64,000 bases of DNA, taken from positions 1-64,000 of the forward strand of contig NZ_JARUKV010000002.1 of assembly GCF_029688865.1 (NCBI RefSeq), read 5' to 3'. The notes beneath the pieces were generated by a model. The model ran no database searches and had not been told where the DNA came from. It saw only the letters and a list, made by a program, of their open reading frames with translations. This document shows positions 33,740 through 42,072 of this stretch, piece by piece (positions within the stretch are counted from its first letter, which is position 1; every line of letters starts with the position of its first letter). The DNA comes from Natronococcus sp. A-GB7. GTDB lineage: Archaea > Halobacteriota > Halobacteria > Halobacteriales > Natrialbaceae. A program made the position numbers and the translations under genes.

Positions 33740-34744
33740 GTGGCCGGAGTGGTCAGTAACGAAGGTATCGGTCGACTCGCCGTTCTCGCGGCCGGGGCCG
33801 CGGTGTTCGCCGCGATCGGCGTCGCACTGTTCGTGATCTACCCCGACACGCTGGCCGATCTCGCTGGCGTGCTCGTCGCCCTCGCCGTGATCGTCCTCGG
33901 GGTGCGAATCGCCGGCTCGATCGCCGACAGTCTCTTTCCGGCCTACGACGTCGCCGAGGTCGCCGTCGAGGGGCCGATCACCCGCGACGGCGGCGGCGGA
34001 CGGTTCCCGTCGGGACCGCGCTCGACTCCCGCTGACGACGTCGTCGAGCAGATCGACCGGGCCGACGAGGACGACAGCGTCGACGCGCTCCTCCTGAAGC
34101 TGAACACGCCCGGTGGCGAGGTCGTCCCCAGCGACGACATCAAACTCGCCGCGGAACGGTTCGACGGGCCGACGGTCGCCTACGCGACCGACGTCTGTGC
34201 CAGCGGCGGCTACTGGATCGCCAGCGGCTGTGACGAACTCTGGGCTCGGGACGGCTCCATCGTCGGGTCGATCGGCGTCATCGGCTCGCGGGTCAACGCG
34301 AGCGACTTCGCCGATAAGGTCGGCCTCTCCTACGAGCGATTCGCCGCCGGGAAGTTCAAGGACGCCGGCACACCGCTGAAGGAGATGGACGACAGCGAGC
34401 GGGCCTACCTCCAGGGGTTGATCGACGACTACTACGAGACGTTCGTCGAGCGGGTCAGCGAGGGCCGAGACCTGGAGCCGGAGTTCGTCCGCGAGACCGA
34501 GGCCCGGATCTACCTCGGCGAGCAGGCCCACGAGATGGGGCTGGTCGACGAACTCGGCACGCGTCGCGAACTCGAGGAGGAACTCGCCGACCGCCTCGAG
34601 CGCGACGAGATCGCCGTCGAGGAGTTCGAGCCCGAGCGACCGCTGATGGCTCGAGTCGGCGGCGGCGCCCGGAGCCTCGCGTACGCCTTCGGAGCCGGCG
34701 TCGCGAGCGTCGTGGGCGACCGGGAGTTCCGGCTGCGATTCTAG
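33740..34744 (+). CDS. sppA: Signal peptide peptidase SppA, archaeal type
   Basis: SppA cleaves leftover signal peptides in the membrane. The 334-residue protein has two N-terminal membrane helices (about residues 10-33 and 39-58), then the S49 domain: LLLKLNTPGGEVV, the nucleophile Ser155 in CASGGYW, and general base Lys207 in GKFKDAG. The 52-residue Ser-Lys spacing equals that of the Thermococcus enzyme. The GTG start at 33740 gives a full N-terminus. The DUF373 gene follows in the same direction. Confidence 0.92.
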   Translation: MAGVVSNEGIGRLAVLAAGAAVFAAIGVALFVIYPDTLADLAGVLVALAVIVLGVRIAGSIADSLFPAYDVAEVAVEGPITRDGGGGRFPSGPRSTPADDVVEQIDRADEDDSVDALLLKLNTPGGEVVPSDDIKLAAERFDGPTVAYATDVCASGGYWIASGCDELWARDGSIVGSIGVIGSRVNASDFADKVGLSYERFAAGKFKDAGTPLKEMDDSERAYLQGLIDDYYETFVERVSEGRDLEPEFVRETEARIYLGEQAHEMGLVDELGTRRELEEELADRLERDEIAVEEFEPERPLMARVGGGARSLAYAFGAGVASVVGDREFRLRF

Positions 34745-34786
34745 CGAGTCCGTGGTTTTATCGTTTCAGGGGATCGAACGCCTATC

Positions 34787-36061
34787 GTGACAACGCTGGT
34801 CGTCTGTCTCGACCGGACCGACGACGTCGGGCGAAAGACCGGACTTCGGTCGCCTATCGTCGGCTGGGAGGCAGTTCGTGCGCTGGTGACCGACGTCGGC
34901 CTCGCCGATCCGGAGGACTCAGGGGTCAACTCCTTGCTCGAGACCCTCCGGGTCGCCCAGAGCCTCCGCGACGAGAACGAGGACGTCGTGGTCGCGGTCG
35001 TCTCGGGCGACCGGGAGTCGATGGTCTCGGCGGACCGGTCGGTCGCACGGCAGGTCGACGACCTGATGGCCGCCCACGATCCCGACTCGGCGGTCGTGGT
35101 CATCGACAGCGCCGAGGACGAGCGGCTGGTGCCGATCGTCGAGAGCCGCGTGCAGGTCGACTCGGTCGACCGAGTGGTCGTTCGCCAGGCCCGGGACATC
35201 GAGTCGACGTACTACCTGCTCAAGCAGTTCCTGGCCGACGAGGAGCTCCGACAGACGGTCCTGGTCCCGATCGGGCTGACGCTTTTGGTGTTTCCGATGC
35301 TCGCGTGGTTCGTCGGCCCGGCGGAGGGCGCCGCCGCGATCACGACAGTTATCGGCCTCTTCTTGCTGTACAAGGGGTTCAACGTCGACGAGGTCGTCAC
35401 CGGGCTCGCCCTCCAGATCCGCGAGTCGCTGTACTCCGGGCAGGTGTCGGTCGTCACGTATGCCGTCGCAGCCGGACTGACCCTCGTCGGCGTCTTCGTC
35501 GGCGTTCTCGGCGTCTCGAACCTCGAGGAGCCGTCCGGGGTCGTGCTCCCGGCCGTCCAGTTCGCCTTCGACAGCGCCCCCTGGCTCGCCGCAGCCGCCC
35601 TGACCGCCAGCGCCGGCCGACTGCTCGACGAGGCGATCGGCGAGGAGCCGATCGGCAGCTCCTACCTCAATCTCCCCTTCATCGTCGTCTCCGTCGGGCT
35701 GGTTATCCGCGGGTTCTCGGCGTACTTCCTCGAGCAACAGGCCCTCATCGAGTCGGTTCAGGTACCCGCGATCGAACTGGGCGTGCTCTCGATCGACACG
35801 TTCGGGATCACGGCCGGCGAGCGGCTGGCGCTGTACGTCGTCAGCGCGATCGTCGTGAGTCTCGTCGGCGCCAAGGTCGCCGCGACGTTCAGCGGCGACA
35901 CCGATCGAACCGTCCTCGAGGACGTCACGCCCGAATCGGGGCTCACCGACGGCGGGCCGCGCTCGCAGCCGGCCGACGGCCAGGACGCCGACCGCGACGA
36001 GAGCGACACCGACTCGGGACGCGGAAACGAGGAGGATTCGGGGCCCGACTACCCCCGGTAG
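34787..36061 (+). CDS. DUF373 integral membrane protein
   Basis: The 424-residue protein has a soluble N-terminal domain (LVVCLDRTDDVGRKTG, VVVAVVSGD, VVRQARDIESTYYLLKQFL) and six or more membrane helices from about residue 155, matching the archaeal DUF373 family of unknown function. The tail is acidic and disordered. A GGTTTTATCG box at 34754-34763 lies about 28 bases before the GTG start, indicating a leaderless transcript separate from sppA. Confidence 0.9.
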   Translation: MTTLVVCLDRTDDVGRKTGLRSPIVGWEAVRALVTDVGLADPEDSGVNSLLETLRVAQSLRDENEDVVVAVVSGDRESMVSADRSVARQVDDLMAAHDPDSAVVVIDSAEDERLVPIVESRVQVDSVDRVVVRQARDIESTYYLLKQFLADEELRQTVLVPIGLTLLVFPMLAWFVGPAEGAAAITTVIGLFLLYKGFNVDEVVTGLALQIRESLYSGQVSVVTYAVAAGLTLVGVFVGVLGVSNLEEPSGVVLPAVQFAFDSAPWLAAAALTASAGRLLDEAIGEEPIGSSYLNLPFIVVSVGLVIRGFSAYFLEQQALIESVQVPAIELGVLSIDTFGITAGERLALYVVSAIVVSLVGAKVAATFSGDTDRTVLEDVTPESGLTDGGPRSQPADGQDADRDESDTDSGRGNEEDSGPDYPR

Positions 36062-36115
36062 TCGAGCGGCGACGAAACTCGCCACCCCTTTAGCCTCGTC
36101 GCTCGAGTAACCCGT

Positions 36116-36841
36116 ATGAGCGACGCAGACGGCGCCTGGGTCAGCCTCTTCTCGGGCGGGAAGGACTCTGCCTGGGCGCTGTACCAGGCCCTCGAGCGCG
36201 GACTGAACGTCGAGCGACTGGTTACGGTTCACCCCACAGGTGACTCCTACATGTACCACGTCCCGGCAACCGAACTCGCGGGACTGGCCGCCGAGAGCAT
36301 CGGCATCCCGCTGCTGGAGGTCGAACCCGACGACTTCGAAGCCGACGCCGCGACGGACGTAAGCGCGCAGGGCGACGACGAGCTCGAGCCCCTCGAGACC
36401 GCCCTGCGGGAACTCGACGCCGAGCTGCCGGGCGGGATCGCTGGCGTCACCGCGGGGGCCGTCGAGAGCGAGTACCAGACGAGCCGGATCGAAGGGATGT
36501 GCGACCGACTCGGCTGCGACCTGTTCGCGCCGCTGTGGCGCGAGGATCCCCGCGAACTCGCCGACGCGATGCTCGAGGCGGGCTTCGAGATCAAGATCAT
36601 CCGGGTCGCGGCCTATGGGCTCGACGAATCCTGGCTCGGACGCACGATCGACGCGGACGCCCTCGCGGAGCTCGAGGCGCTCAACGAGGAGTACGGCGTT
36701 CACATCCTGGGAGAGGGCGGCGAGTTCGAGACGCTGGTCGTCGACGGCCCGCACATGGAACGGCGGATCGACCTCGAGTACGAGACAGAGTGGGATGGGA
36801 CTCGCGGGACGGTGCGGGTGAGCGATGCGCGGTTAGCGTAA
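36116..36841 (+). CDS. dph6: Diphthine--ammonia ligase
   Basis: Dph6 performs the last, ATP-dependent amidation of diphthine to diphthamide on elongation factor 2. The 241-residue PP-loop protein has SGGKDS at residues 13-18, GVTAGAVESEYQ, LFAPLWREDPREL and EGGEFETLVVDGP near the C-terminus. The final 38 codons have a diverged second copy 267 bases downstream (36995-37108), so the present C-terminus may be the product of a local duplication or conversion. Confidence 0.95.
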   Translation: MSDADGAWVSLFSGGKDSAWALYQALERGLNVERLVTVHPTGDSYMYHVPATELAGLAAESIGIPLLEVEPDDFEADAATDVSAQGDDELEPLETALRELDAELPGGIAGVTAGAVESEYQTSRIEGMCDRLGCDLFAPLWREDPRELADAMLEAGFEIKIIRVAAYGLDESWLGRTIDADALAELEALNEEYGVHILGEGGEFETLVVDGPHMERRIDLEYETEWDGTRGTVRVSDARLA

Positions 36842-36905
36842 GCGCTCCGCTACCGCGAGTGAGCGAAGCGAACGAGCAGGTTCTTGCGAACGGAGTGAGC
36901 AAGAG

Positions 36906-36935
36906 CCGGAAGAGCTCCGCTCTTCCGGTGTTTTT
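36906..36935 (+). terminator. Stem-loop with T-run after dph6
   Basis: CCGGAAGAGC and GCTCTTCCGG form a perfect 10-bp stem with a three-base loop, followed by TGTTTTT. It lies 65 bases beyond the dph6 stop and looks like an intrinsic terminator. A second perfect 7-bp hairpin (GGGTCGC/GCGACCC) sits at 36957-36973. Confidence 0.6.
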
Positions 36936-36994
36936 GGTCCAGATTTTTGGCCGAGTGGGTCGCTTTGCGACCCCGAGGCGAAAAAGGTGGTTCT

Positions 36995-37108
36995 GAGACG
37001 CTGGTCGTCGACGGCCCGCACATGGAACGGCGGATCGACCTCGAGTGCGAGACGGAGTGGGACGGGACTCGGGGGACGCTGCGGGTGACCGACGCGGAAC
37101 TCACCTGA
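36995..37108 (+). pseudogene. Duplicated 3' end of dph6
   Basis: These 114 bases repeat dph6 36728-36841 with 15 differences by my hand alignment; the first 52 bases are identical and the stop codons align exactly. The copy encodes ETLVVDGPHMERRIDLE and ends LRVTDAELT. It has no start of its own. Either this is the old gene end displaced by insertion of 36842-36994, or a later tandem copy. Confidence 0.85.
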
Positions 37109-37176
37109 GATACCGGACCGCGAGTGAACGGAGTGACCGAGCCACGGCTGGAGTGACAGGCGGGTCTCGAGGGGAC

Positions 37177-37539
37177 TCAGGGATCGTCGCGTTCGAAGCA
37201 CGGTTCGGGGTCGCTTTCGGAGACGATCGAGAGGTACGGCTCGAGGCCGGCGAGTCGGTCGGTCGGCTCGACGAGCCCCCGGTCCCGGTCGTAGTCGACG
37301 ATCCCGAGATCCGCCAGCTTCGGGATGTGAATGTGACGGAGCGAGACGAAGATGTCGCGAACGGTCTCGGCGGGGACGTCGGTGATGAGCGGGCCCGCCT
37401 CCTCGACGGCGAGTTCCCTGGTCAGGTCGTGGACCGTCAGCCGACGGTCGTCGGCCTCGAGTACGGTCAGGGCCCTGCGACGCCGTCGGTTCGCCAGGAG
37501 ATCGAAGGCGGCGTTGGAGTCCGAAAGACCGCGTTCCAT
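37177..37539 (-). CDS. DUF7344-type winged-helix regulator
   Basis: The 120-residue protein has SNAAFDLLANRRRRRALTVL, RLTVHDLTREL, VRDIFVSLRHIHIPKLADLGIVDYDRDRGLVEPT, the haloarchaeal winged-helix signature where LRHIHIPKL is the recognition helix and the last strand pair the wing. The ATG at 37539 is preferred to 37560. It lies 54 bases downstream of a Bat-type regulator on the same strand, so both may form a regulatory pair. A related gene is at 39814. Confidence 0.85.
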   Translation of the reverse strand: MERGLSDSNAAFDLLANRRRRRALTVLEADDRRLTVHDLTRELAVEEAGPLITDVPAETVRDIFVSLRHIHIPKLADLGIVDYDRDRGLVEPTDRLAGLEPYLSIVSESDPEPCFERDDP

Positions 37540-37593
37540 AGCCGTCCGTTTACAACCCACACAATTGGTCGGGCGGGTTGTATGTTCAACCCT

Positions 37594-38289
37594 TCAAGTG
37601 TCGGGACGCTCGAGGCGGCTCTCGGTCGGCGCCGCCTCCTGGGCCGGCGGGGTGTCGGCCAAGGTGTTGCCGATCAGTGCCTCGTAGCCGCGGTGGAGCC
37701 GCTCGGAGAGCGACTGCGGGGTGATGTCGAGCTCGTCGGCGACGTCGGCGAGCGAGACCGACGACGAGGAGAAGTACCCCGTTTCCCAGGCGGTCAGCAA
37801 CGCCTCGTGTTGTTTCTCGGTCAGTTCGTACTGGCCGACGCCCCGGGGGTGTGCGCGGGCGAACAGCTGCGTCAGCCGGTAGGGGACGTCGAAGTCACTG
37901 CAGTACGTCTGAAACTCGTCGAGGCTGCTTCGGTCCGCGAACCGCATCCGGAGCTCCCACTCGTCGTACTGCGCCGACGCCTCAAGGATCGTCGCGCCGA
38001 GTTCCGTGTACGCGTAGACCAGTGAGTCGACGTTCCCGGTCCACTCGCCGCGGTACAGCATCGACCGCTCGTAGTCGTCGATGTGTTCGACGCCTCGAAT
38101 CGTCGGATCGTCGTCGGTCGCCCGCTCGAACGTTCGGTGATCGACCCCGGATACCCACAGGTACGGCGTGAGCACTTCATCCGCCGCGACGACGCGCTCG
38201 ATCTCGACGACGAGATCCGGCTCGGACTGGAGGGTCTCGTGGAGCGCGAACGCCTCGGCAGGAATTCGAAACTCCCCGAAGAGGCTCAT
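37594..38289 (-). CDS. Bat-type helix-turn-helix regulator
   Basis: This 231-residue protein has an N-terminal sensor half beginning MSLFGEFRIPAEAFALHETL and a C-terminal HTH_10 domain YELTEKQHEALLTAWETGYFSSSSVSLADVADELDITPQSLSERLHRGYEALIG. It likely regulates genes in response to an unknown signal. A perfect AT-rich TATA box 26 bases before the ATG shows a leaderless mRNA. The DUF7344 regulator is downstream. Confidence 0.9.
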   Translation of the reverse strand: MSLFGEFRIPAEAFALHETLQSEPDLVVEIERVVAADEVLTPYLWVSGVDHRTFERATDDDPTIRGVEHIDDYERSMLYRGEWTGNVDSLVYAYTELGATILEASAQYDEWELRMRFADRSSLDEFQTYCSDFDVPYRLTQLFARAHPRGVGQYELTEKQHEALLTAWETGYFSSSSVSLADVADELDITPQSLSERLHRGYEALIGNTLADTPPAQEAAPTESRLERPDT

Positions 38290-38310
38290 AGCCTCTCATT
38301 TTCCCGGAAA

Positions 38311-38320
38311 AATATAAAAA
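38311..38320 (-). promoter_or_regulatory. TATA box of the Bat-type regulator
   Basis: The minus strand reads TTTTTATATT, centred about 26 bases upstream of the ATG at 38289. This is diagnostic spacing for leaderless haloarchaeal transcription. It sits just beyond the stop of the sugar nucleotidyltransferase. Confidence 0.7.
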
Positions 38321-38340
38321 CTCGGATACTGCAAGCCCGG

Positions 38341-39303
38341 CTATCGAGTGATCGTCGTGTGGGCCCCGATGAGCGCCCCCGCAAGATCGAGCTCCTCGAG
38401 ACGGGTTCCCTCGTCGATGATCGACCGCCGAACGGCGCCGTTCTCGATGGTCGCCTTCGGGAAGACGACCGCGTGATCGAGGTCGGTGTCGATCAGCGTG
38501 ACGTCGTCCATCACGTGGACGTTCTCGCCGATCGTCGCGTTCTCGAGGGTCGCCGAGTCGGCGATCAGCGACTCGCCGTCGAGGTGCCAGGCGACGGCGT
38601 CGAGGTAGCTCTCGGGTGTGCCGATGTCGAACCACGCGCCCTCGAAGGTGTAGGCGTAGGTCGGCTCCCGATCCTGGAGCCACTGGACGAACCAGCCCGG
38701 CTCGTCGGGGTTGTTGTCACCCTCGAGGTAGGTGTCGAACAGCGACACTGCATCTCGGGGGAACGCGTAACAGGCGATCGACACCAGGGTGCTCTTGGGG
38801 TCGTCGGGTTTCTCCTGGAAGTCGACGATGCGGTCGCCCTCGAGCTCGACCAGGCCGTAGGATTTGGCCTTCTCGCGGGAGCCGACGTCGTAGGCCGCGA
38901 GCGTCGGGGCCTCCCGCTCGAAGAAGTCGTCGACGAACTCGGAGAGATCGAAGCTCATCAGGTTGTCACCAGCGACGACCAGCAGGTCGTCGTCGACGTT
39001 CTCCCGGTCGATCAGCTGGGCGAGCGCGCCGACGACGCCGAACTTGTCGTCCTCCTCGGTCGTCTCCTCGACCGACAGCGTCGGCTTCTCGAACTCGCCG
39101 TCCTCGAGGTGCGCCTCGAACTCGTCGGCGAAGCGCTCGTTCGTGCTCACGAAGACCTCGTCGATCCGATCGTCGGCCTCGAGTTCCGCGAAGATCCGGT
39201 CGATGACGGTGGCGTCGCCGATCGGGAGGAACATCTTGGGGCGATGTTTCGTAATCGGCCACATCCGGGTCGCGTACCCGCCTGCCAGAACGACGGCTTT
39301 CAT
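38341..39303 (-). CDS. Sugar-phosphate nucleotidyltransferase (NDP-sugar pyrophosphorylase)
   Basis: The 320-residue protein starts MKAVVLAGGYATRMWPIT, the GxGTR-like NTP-binding loop, with LLVVAGDNLMSFDL (metal site), VDFQEKPDDP and FEGAWFDIGTPESYLDA, then a short left-handed beta-helix-like tail with ATIGENVHV. It makes an NDP-sugar from NTP and sugar-1-phosphate for glycan synthesis. The internal ATG at 39303 is selected; upstream open sequence to 39882 is antisense to other genes. Sugar and nucleotide specificity are not decided. Confidence 0.93.
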   Translation of the reverse strand: MKAVVLAGGYATRMWPITKHRPKMFLPIGDATVIDRIFAELEADDRIDEVFVSTNERFADEFEAHLEDGEFEKPTLSVEETTEEDDKFGVVGALAQLIDRENVDDDLLVVAGDNLMSFDLSEFVDDFFEREAPTLAAYDVGSREKAKSYGLVELEGDRIVDFQEKPDDPKSTLVSIACYAFPRDAVSLFDTYLEGDNNPDEPGWFVQWLQDREPTYAYTFEGAWFDIGTPESYLDAVAWHLDGESLIADSATLENATIGENVHVMDDVTLIDTDLDHAVVFPKATIENGAVRRSIIDEGTRLEELDLAGALIGAHTTITR

Positions 39304-39406
39304 GTTACGTGTTTCACCGAGCCGATGTAAGTCGTTTACCCCTGCACGGCTTACATTCTCGCGAACGAACCGAACACCTATCCGGATCCGGGCGATGATC
39401 CCACGT

Positions 39407-39697
39407 ATGCGGGAAGCAGACGAGACGACCCGGCAACGACTCGCCGACGCGCTTCGGGCCGAGCCGGCGACGCCGAGCGAACTCGCGGTCCAGTTCGAGC
39501 TGACTCCGGAGACGATCCTTCGACACCTCGAACACGTCTCGCGGTCGGTCGACGGCGGCGACGAGCAGTTCCTCGCCGCACCGCCGACCTGTCGGGACTG
39601 CGGGTTCGACGGCTTCGACGAGCTGTTGAACCGGCCGTCGCGGTGTCCCGACTGCAAGAGCGAGGCGGTCGACGAGCCCGCGTACACGATCGAGTAG
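39407..39697 (+). CDS. HTH plus zinc-ribbon transcription regulator
   Basis: This 96-residue protein has a helix-turn-helix (LADALRAEPATPSELAVQFELTPETILRHLEHV) fused to a C-terminal zinc ribbon CRDCGFDGFDELLNRPSRCPDC. It matches the archaeal COG3357 predicted regulator. The ATG at 39407 is used; 39395 would add four residues. The divergent sugar nucleotidyltransferase starts 103 bases away, so it might be a target (inference). Confidence 0.87.
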   Translation: MREADETTRQRLADALRAEPATPSELAVQFELTPETILRHLEHVSRSVDGGDEQFLAAPPTCRDCGFDGFDELLNRPSRCPDCKSEAVDEPAYTIE

Positions 39698-39813
39698 CCC
39701 CGAGCTGCGAGCGCGGTTTCGACACGCCTATCTGTCGGCGCGGCAACGATCCGATATCGACGCCTCGAGCGGTCGATCGCCGGTCGCCGCCGGGCTCGCG
39801 ACGCAACATACGC

Positions 39814-40173
39814 ATGACCACCTCCGATTCCGACTTCGACTCCCCCGGGTTCGTTCTCGCGATGCTCGACTGGCTCGAGCACCGCGAGGAGACCCCGGCA
39901 GCAGTCGACGAGAGCCTCGAGCTGTTGGCTGATCGGCGCCGCCGACTGTTGCTCGAGGTCATGCGCACCTACGGCGAGGAGCTGACGCTACCCGACGCCG
40001 CCGAGGAGGTCGCGGTCCGCGAAACCGGCCGAAAGGTAACCGAGCTGTCGGCCGAGCGGGTCGCGAACGTCTACATCTCCTTGTACCACGACCACATGCC
40101 CCGGCTCGTCGAGGCCGACCTCATCGAGTACGACCAGGAGCGCGATCTCGTGATCCCCCTCGAGATGCGCTAG
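39814..40173 (+). CDS. DUF7344-type winged-helix regulator
   Basis: The 119-residue protein shows ESLELLADRRRRLLLEVM, LTLPDAAEEVAVRE and ERVANVYISLYHDHMPRLVEADLIEYDQERDLV, the same architecture as the regulator at 37177 with the recognition helix LYHDHMPRL. It ends with a four-base overlap on the convergent Rieske gene. Its target is unknown. Confidence 0.85.
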   Translation: MTTSDSDFDSPGFVLAMLDWLEHREETPAAVDESLELLADRRRRLLLEVMRTYGEELTLPDAAEEVAVRETGRKVTELSAERVANVYISLYHDHMPRLVEADLIEYDQERDLVIPLEMR

Positions 40174-40598
40174 AACTCGACGTTCGACGTCGAGGTCAGG
40201 TCGCCGTCGTCCTCGATCGGTCCTGCCGCGACGAACTCGTACTCGTCGTCGACGAGGTAGACGTCGCCGTCCGAGACCGTTACCTCGAGTTCGGTCAGGT
40301 ACGCCCCCTCGCAGGGGCCGAACGTACATTTCCCCGAGTCGGTCTCGAAGTACGCGCCGTGGTTCGCACAGATCACCTCGCCGTCGCGCATCGGTGCACC
40401 GTCGCCCTTGTCGAGTTTGATGTGGGTGAAGTGCTGACAGTAGTTCAGCCAGCACGAGACGTCCGCGTCGGTCGACGCTGCGCCGTCCGCGACGAGAATT
40501 GCCTCCCGACGGTCGCCCAGTTCGTCGGCGACGCGAAAGAGGAAGGTCGACTCCGCGGGGACGTTCTCCAGGGTCGTGATCCGCTGTGTAGCCGCCAT
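40170..40598 (-). CDS. Rieske [2Fe-2S] domain protein
   Basis: The 142-residue soluble protein carries a Rieske-type cluster: C54-x-H56 (CQH) and C77-x-x-H80 (CANH), ligands for a 2Fe-2S cluster. Extra cysteines in KCTFGPCEG may form a loop disulfide. It likely transfers electrons to a partner oxygenase or reductase; none is adjacent. The ATG at 40598 is selected because conserved sequence begins there; the frame stays open antisense to the saccharopine dehydrogenase-like gene. Confidence 0.88.
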   Translation of the reverse strand: MAATQRITTLENVPAESTFLFRVADELGDRREAILVADGAASTDADVSCWLNYCQHFTHIKLDKGDGAPMRDGEVICANHGAYFETDSGKCTFGPCEGAYLTELEVTVSDGDVYLVDDEYEFVAAGPIEDDGDLTSTSNVEF

Positions 40599-40682
40599 CG
40601 ACTCCCAGTTACGCGTCAGCGCTGGTGAACGTTTCGAGACCGTCTGACGGAGTTTTAACACGCCGAACGCCCAACCGGCTCC

Positions 40683-41777
40683 ATGGACTCCCTCCTCATC
40701 TACGGCTCGTACGGCTACACCGGCCGGCTGATCGCCCGCGAGGCCGCGGCTCGCGGCGGTTCGCCGACCCTCGCGGGGCGCGACGGAGACCGGGTCGCCC
40801 GACAGGCCGAGGAACTCGGTCTTCAGGGACGGGCGATCGACCTGACCGACGGCCCGCTCGAGGACGAGCTCGAGGCGTTCGACGCCGTGTTGAACTGCGC
40901 CGGCCCGTTCGAGCGAACCGCGGAACCGCTCGTGCTGGCCTGTCTCGAGGCGGGGACGGACTACCTCGACGTCACCGGCGAGTTTCCGGTGTTCGAACGC
41001 CTCCGCCAGTACGGGGAGACCGCCAGTGCGGCGGGGATCACACTGCTTCCCGGCGTCGGGTTCGACGTCGTGCCGACCGACTGTCTGGCCGCGATGCTCC
41101 ACGAGCGCCTGCCGACCGCCGATCGGCTCCACCTGGGCGTCAAGAGCGGCTACGGCTTCTCGCCCGGGACGGCCCGAACGTTCGTCGAGCTGGCGGGCCA
41201 GGGAGGCGTCATCCGACGAAACGGACGGCTGCTCAGCGTTCCCGCGGCCTTCCGCAGCCGACAGATCGACTTCGGTGACGGCCCCGAACACGCCGTGACG
41301 ATCCCGCTGGGCGACGTCGTCACCGCGGCCCACACGACCGGGATCGAGTCCGTCGAGGTCTACGGCGCCGTCCCCGAGTGGAGCGAGCCGCTGCTGTCGG
41401 CGACCGACTCGCTGCGGTGGGTCCTCGAGCGGCCGTCGGTCGAGCGCGCGGCGACCCGCGCGATCGACGCCCTCGTCGACGGCCCCGACGGGACGGCTCT
41501 GGCGACCGAATCCGCGACCGTCTGGGGCGAAGTCGTCGACGAGGACAGCGGCGAGCGACGCAGCGGTCGACTTCGGACGCCCAACCCCTACGCGCTGACG
41601 GCCGACGCCGCGGTCAGCGCCGCCGAACGCGTCCTCGAGGACGGCGGCGTCGAGGACGGGTTCCAGACCCCTGCCGGCGCGTTCGGCTCGGAGTTCGTCA
41701 CGGAGCTCGCGGGCATCGAACGGGAGTTTCTCGGGGTTGGGCCCGAGGGTTCGGCGGTGCCCGAGCCAGCTGACTGA
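40683..41777 (+). CDS. Saccharopine dehydrogenase-like (NADP-binding) protein
   Basis: The 364-residue protein starts MDSLLIYGSYGYTGRLIARE (Rossmann GxxGxxG) with VLNCAGPFE, GTDYLDVTGE, LLPGVGFDVVPTDCLAAML as in saccharopine dehydrogenase-like and trans-acting enoyl reductase families. It probably reduces a ketone or imine using NADPH. Substrate unknown. It is divergent from the Rieske gene, with an 84-base gap. Confidence 0.87.
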   Translation: MDSLLIYGSYGYTGRLIAREAAARGGSPTLAGRDGDRVARQAEELGLQGRAIDLTDGPLEDELEAFDAVLNCAGPFERTAEPLVLACLEAGTDYLDVTGEFPVFERLRQYGETASAAGITLLPGVGFDVVPTDCLAAMLHERLPTADRLHLGVKSGYGFSPGTARTFVELAGQGGVIRRNGRLLSVPAAFRSRQIDFGDGPEHAVTIPLGDVVTAAHTTGIESVEVYGAVPEWSEPLLSATDSLRWVLERPSVERAATRAIDALVDGPDGTALATESATVWGEVVDEDSGERRSGRLRTPNPYALTADAAVSAAERVLEDGGVEDGFQTPAGAFGSEFVTELAGIEREFLGVGPEGSAVPEPAD

Positions 41778-41810
41778 TCGGGGTCGGAGCGTCCGACAGC
41801 CACGTACCGA

Positions 41811-42020
41811 TCAGTCCTCGCCCGCCGCTCGAACCCCACGGATCTCGTTTCGCAAACTGGCCGCACCGACGCCAACGACCAGTCCGACGCCGAACCCGGG
41901 CAGGAAATCCGCGGGATCCCCGAGGACGGCGAGAAACGCGCCCAGACCGAGCGGCGGAGCCAGGAGGAGAACCGCCATCTCCAGAACGAAGACGTCCATG
42001 CTCTTTTCGGGTTCGTTCAT
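41811..42020 (-). CDS. Small two-helix membrane protein
   Basis: This 69-residue protein has two hydrophobic segments (about residues 10-30 and 38-56) and a charged C-terminus with RNEIRGVRAAGED. It is short, but composition and start support coding. It lies just past the stop of the saccharopine dehydrogenase-like gene on the opposite strand. Function is unknown. Confidence 0.6.
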   Translation of the reverse strand: MNEPEKSMDVFVLEMAVLLLAPPLGLGAFLAVLGDPADFLPGFGVGLVVGVGAASLRNEIRGVRAAGED

Positions 42021-42072
42021 ACGCTCGGCGATTCGTACAACTCGTTGATAGTTTCGATCCCGTATCGATCGA

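Noticed and set aside
36842-36994. A gene between the two dph6 3' copies
   Set aside because: Only hairpins and repeat-like GCGAGTGAGCGAAGCG sequence are present; frames are too short and biased.
38341-39882. Longer sugar nucleotidyltransferase starting at 39882
   Set aside because: The conserved MKAVVLAGG start is at 39303; the extra part is antisense to the HTH-zinc ribbon gene.
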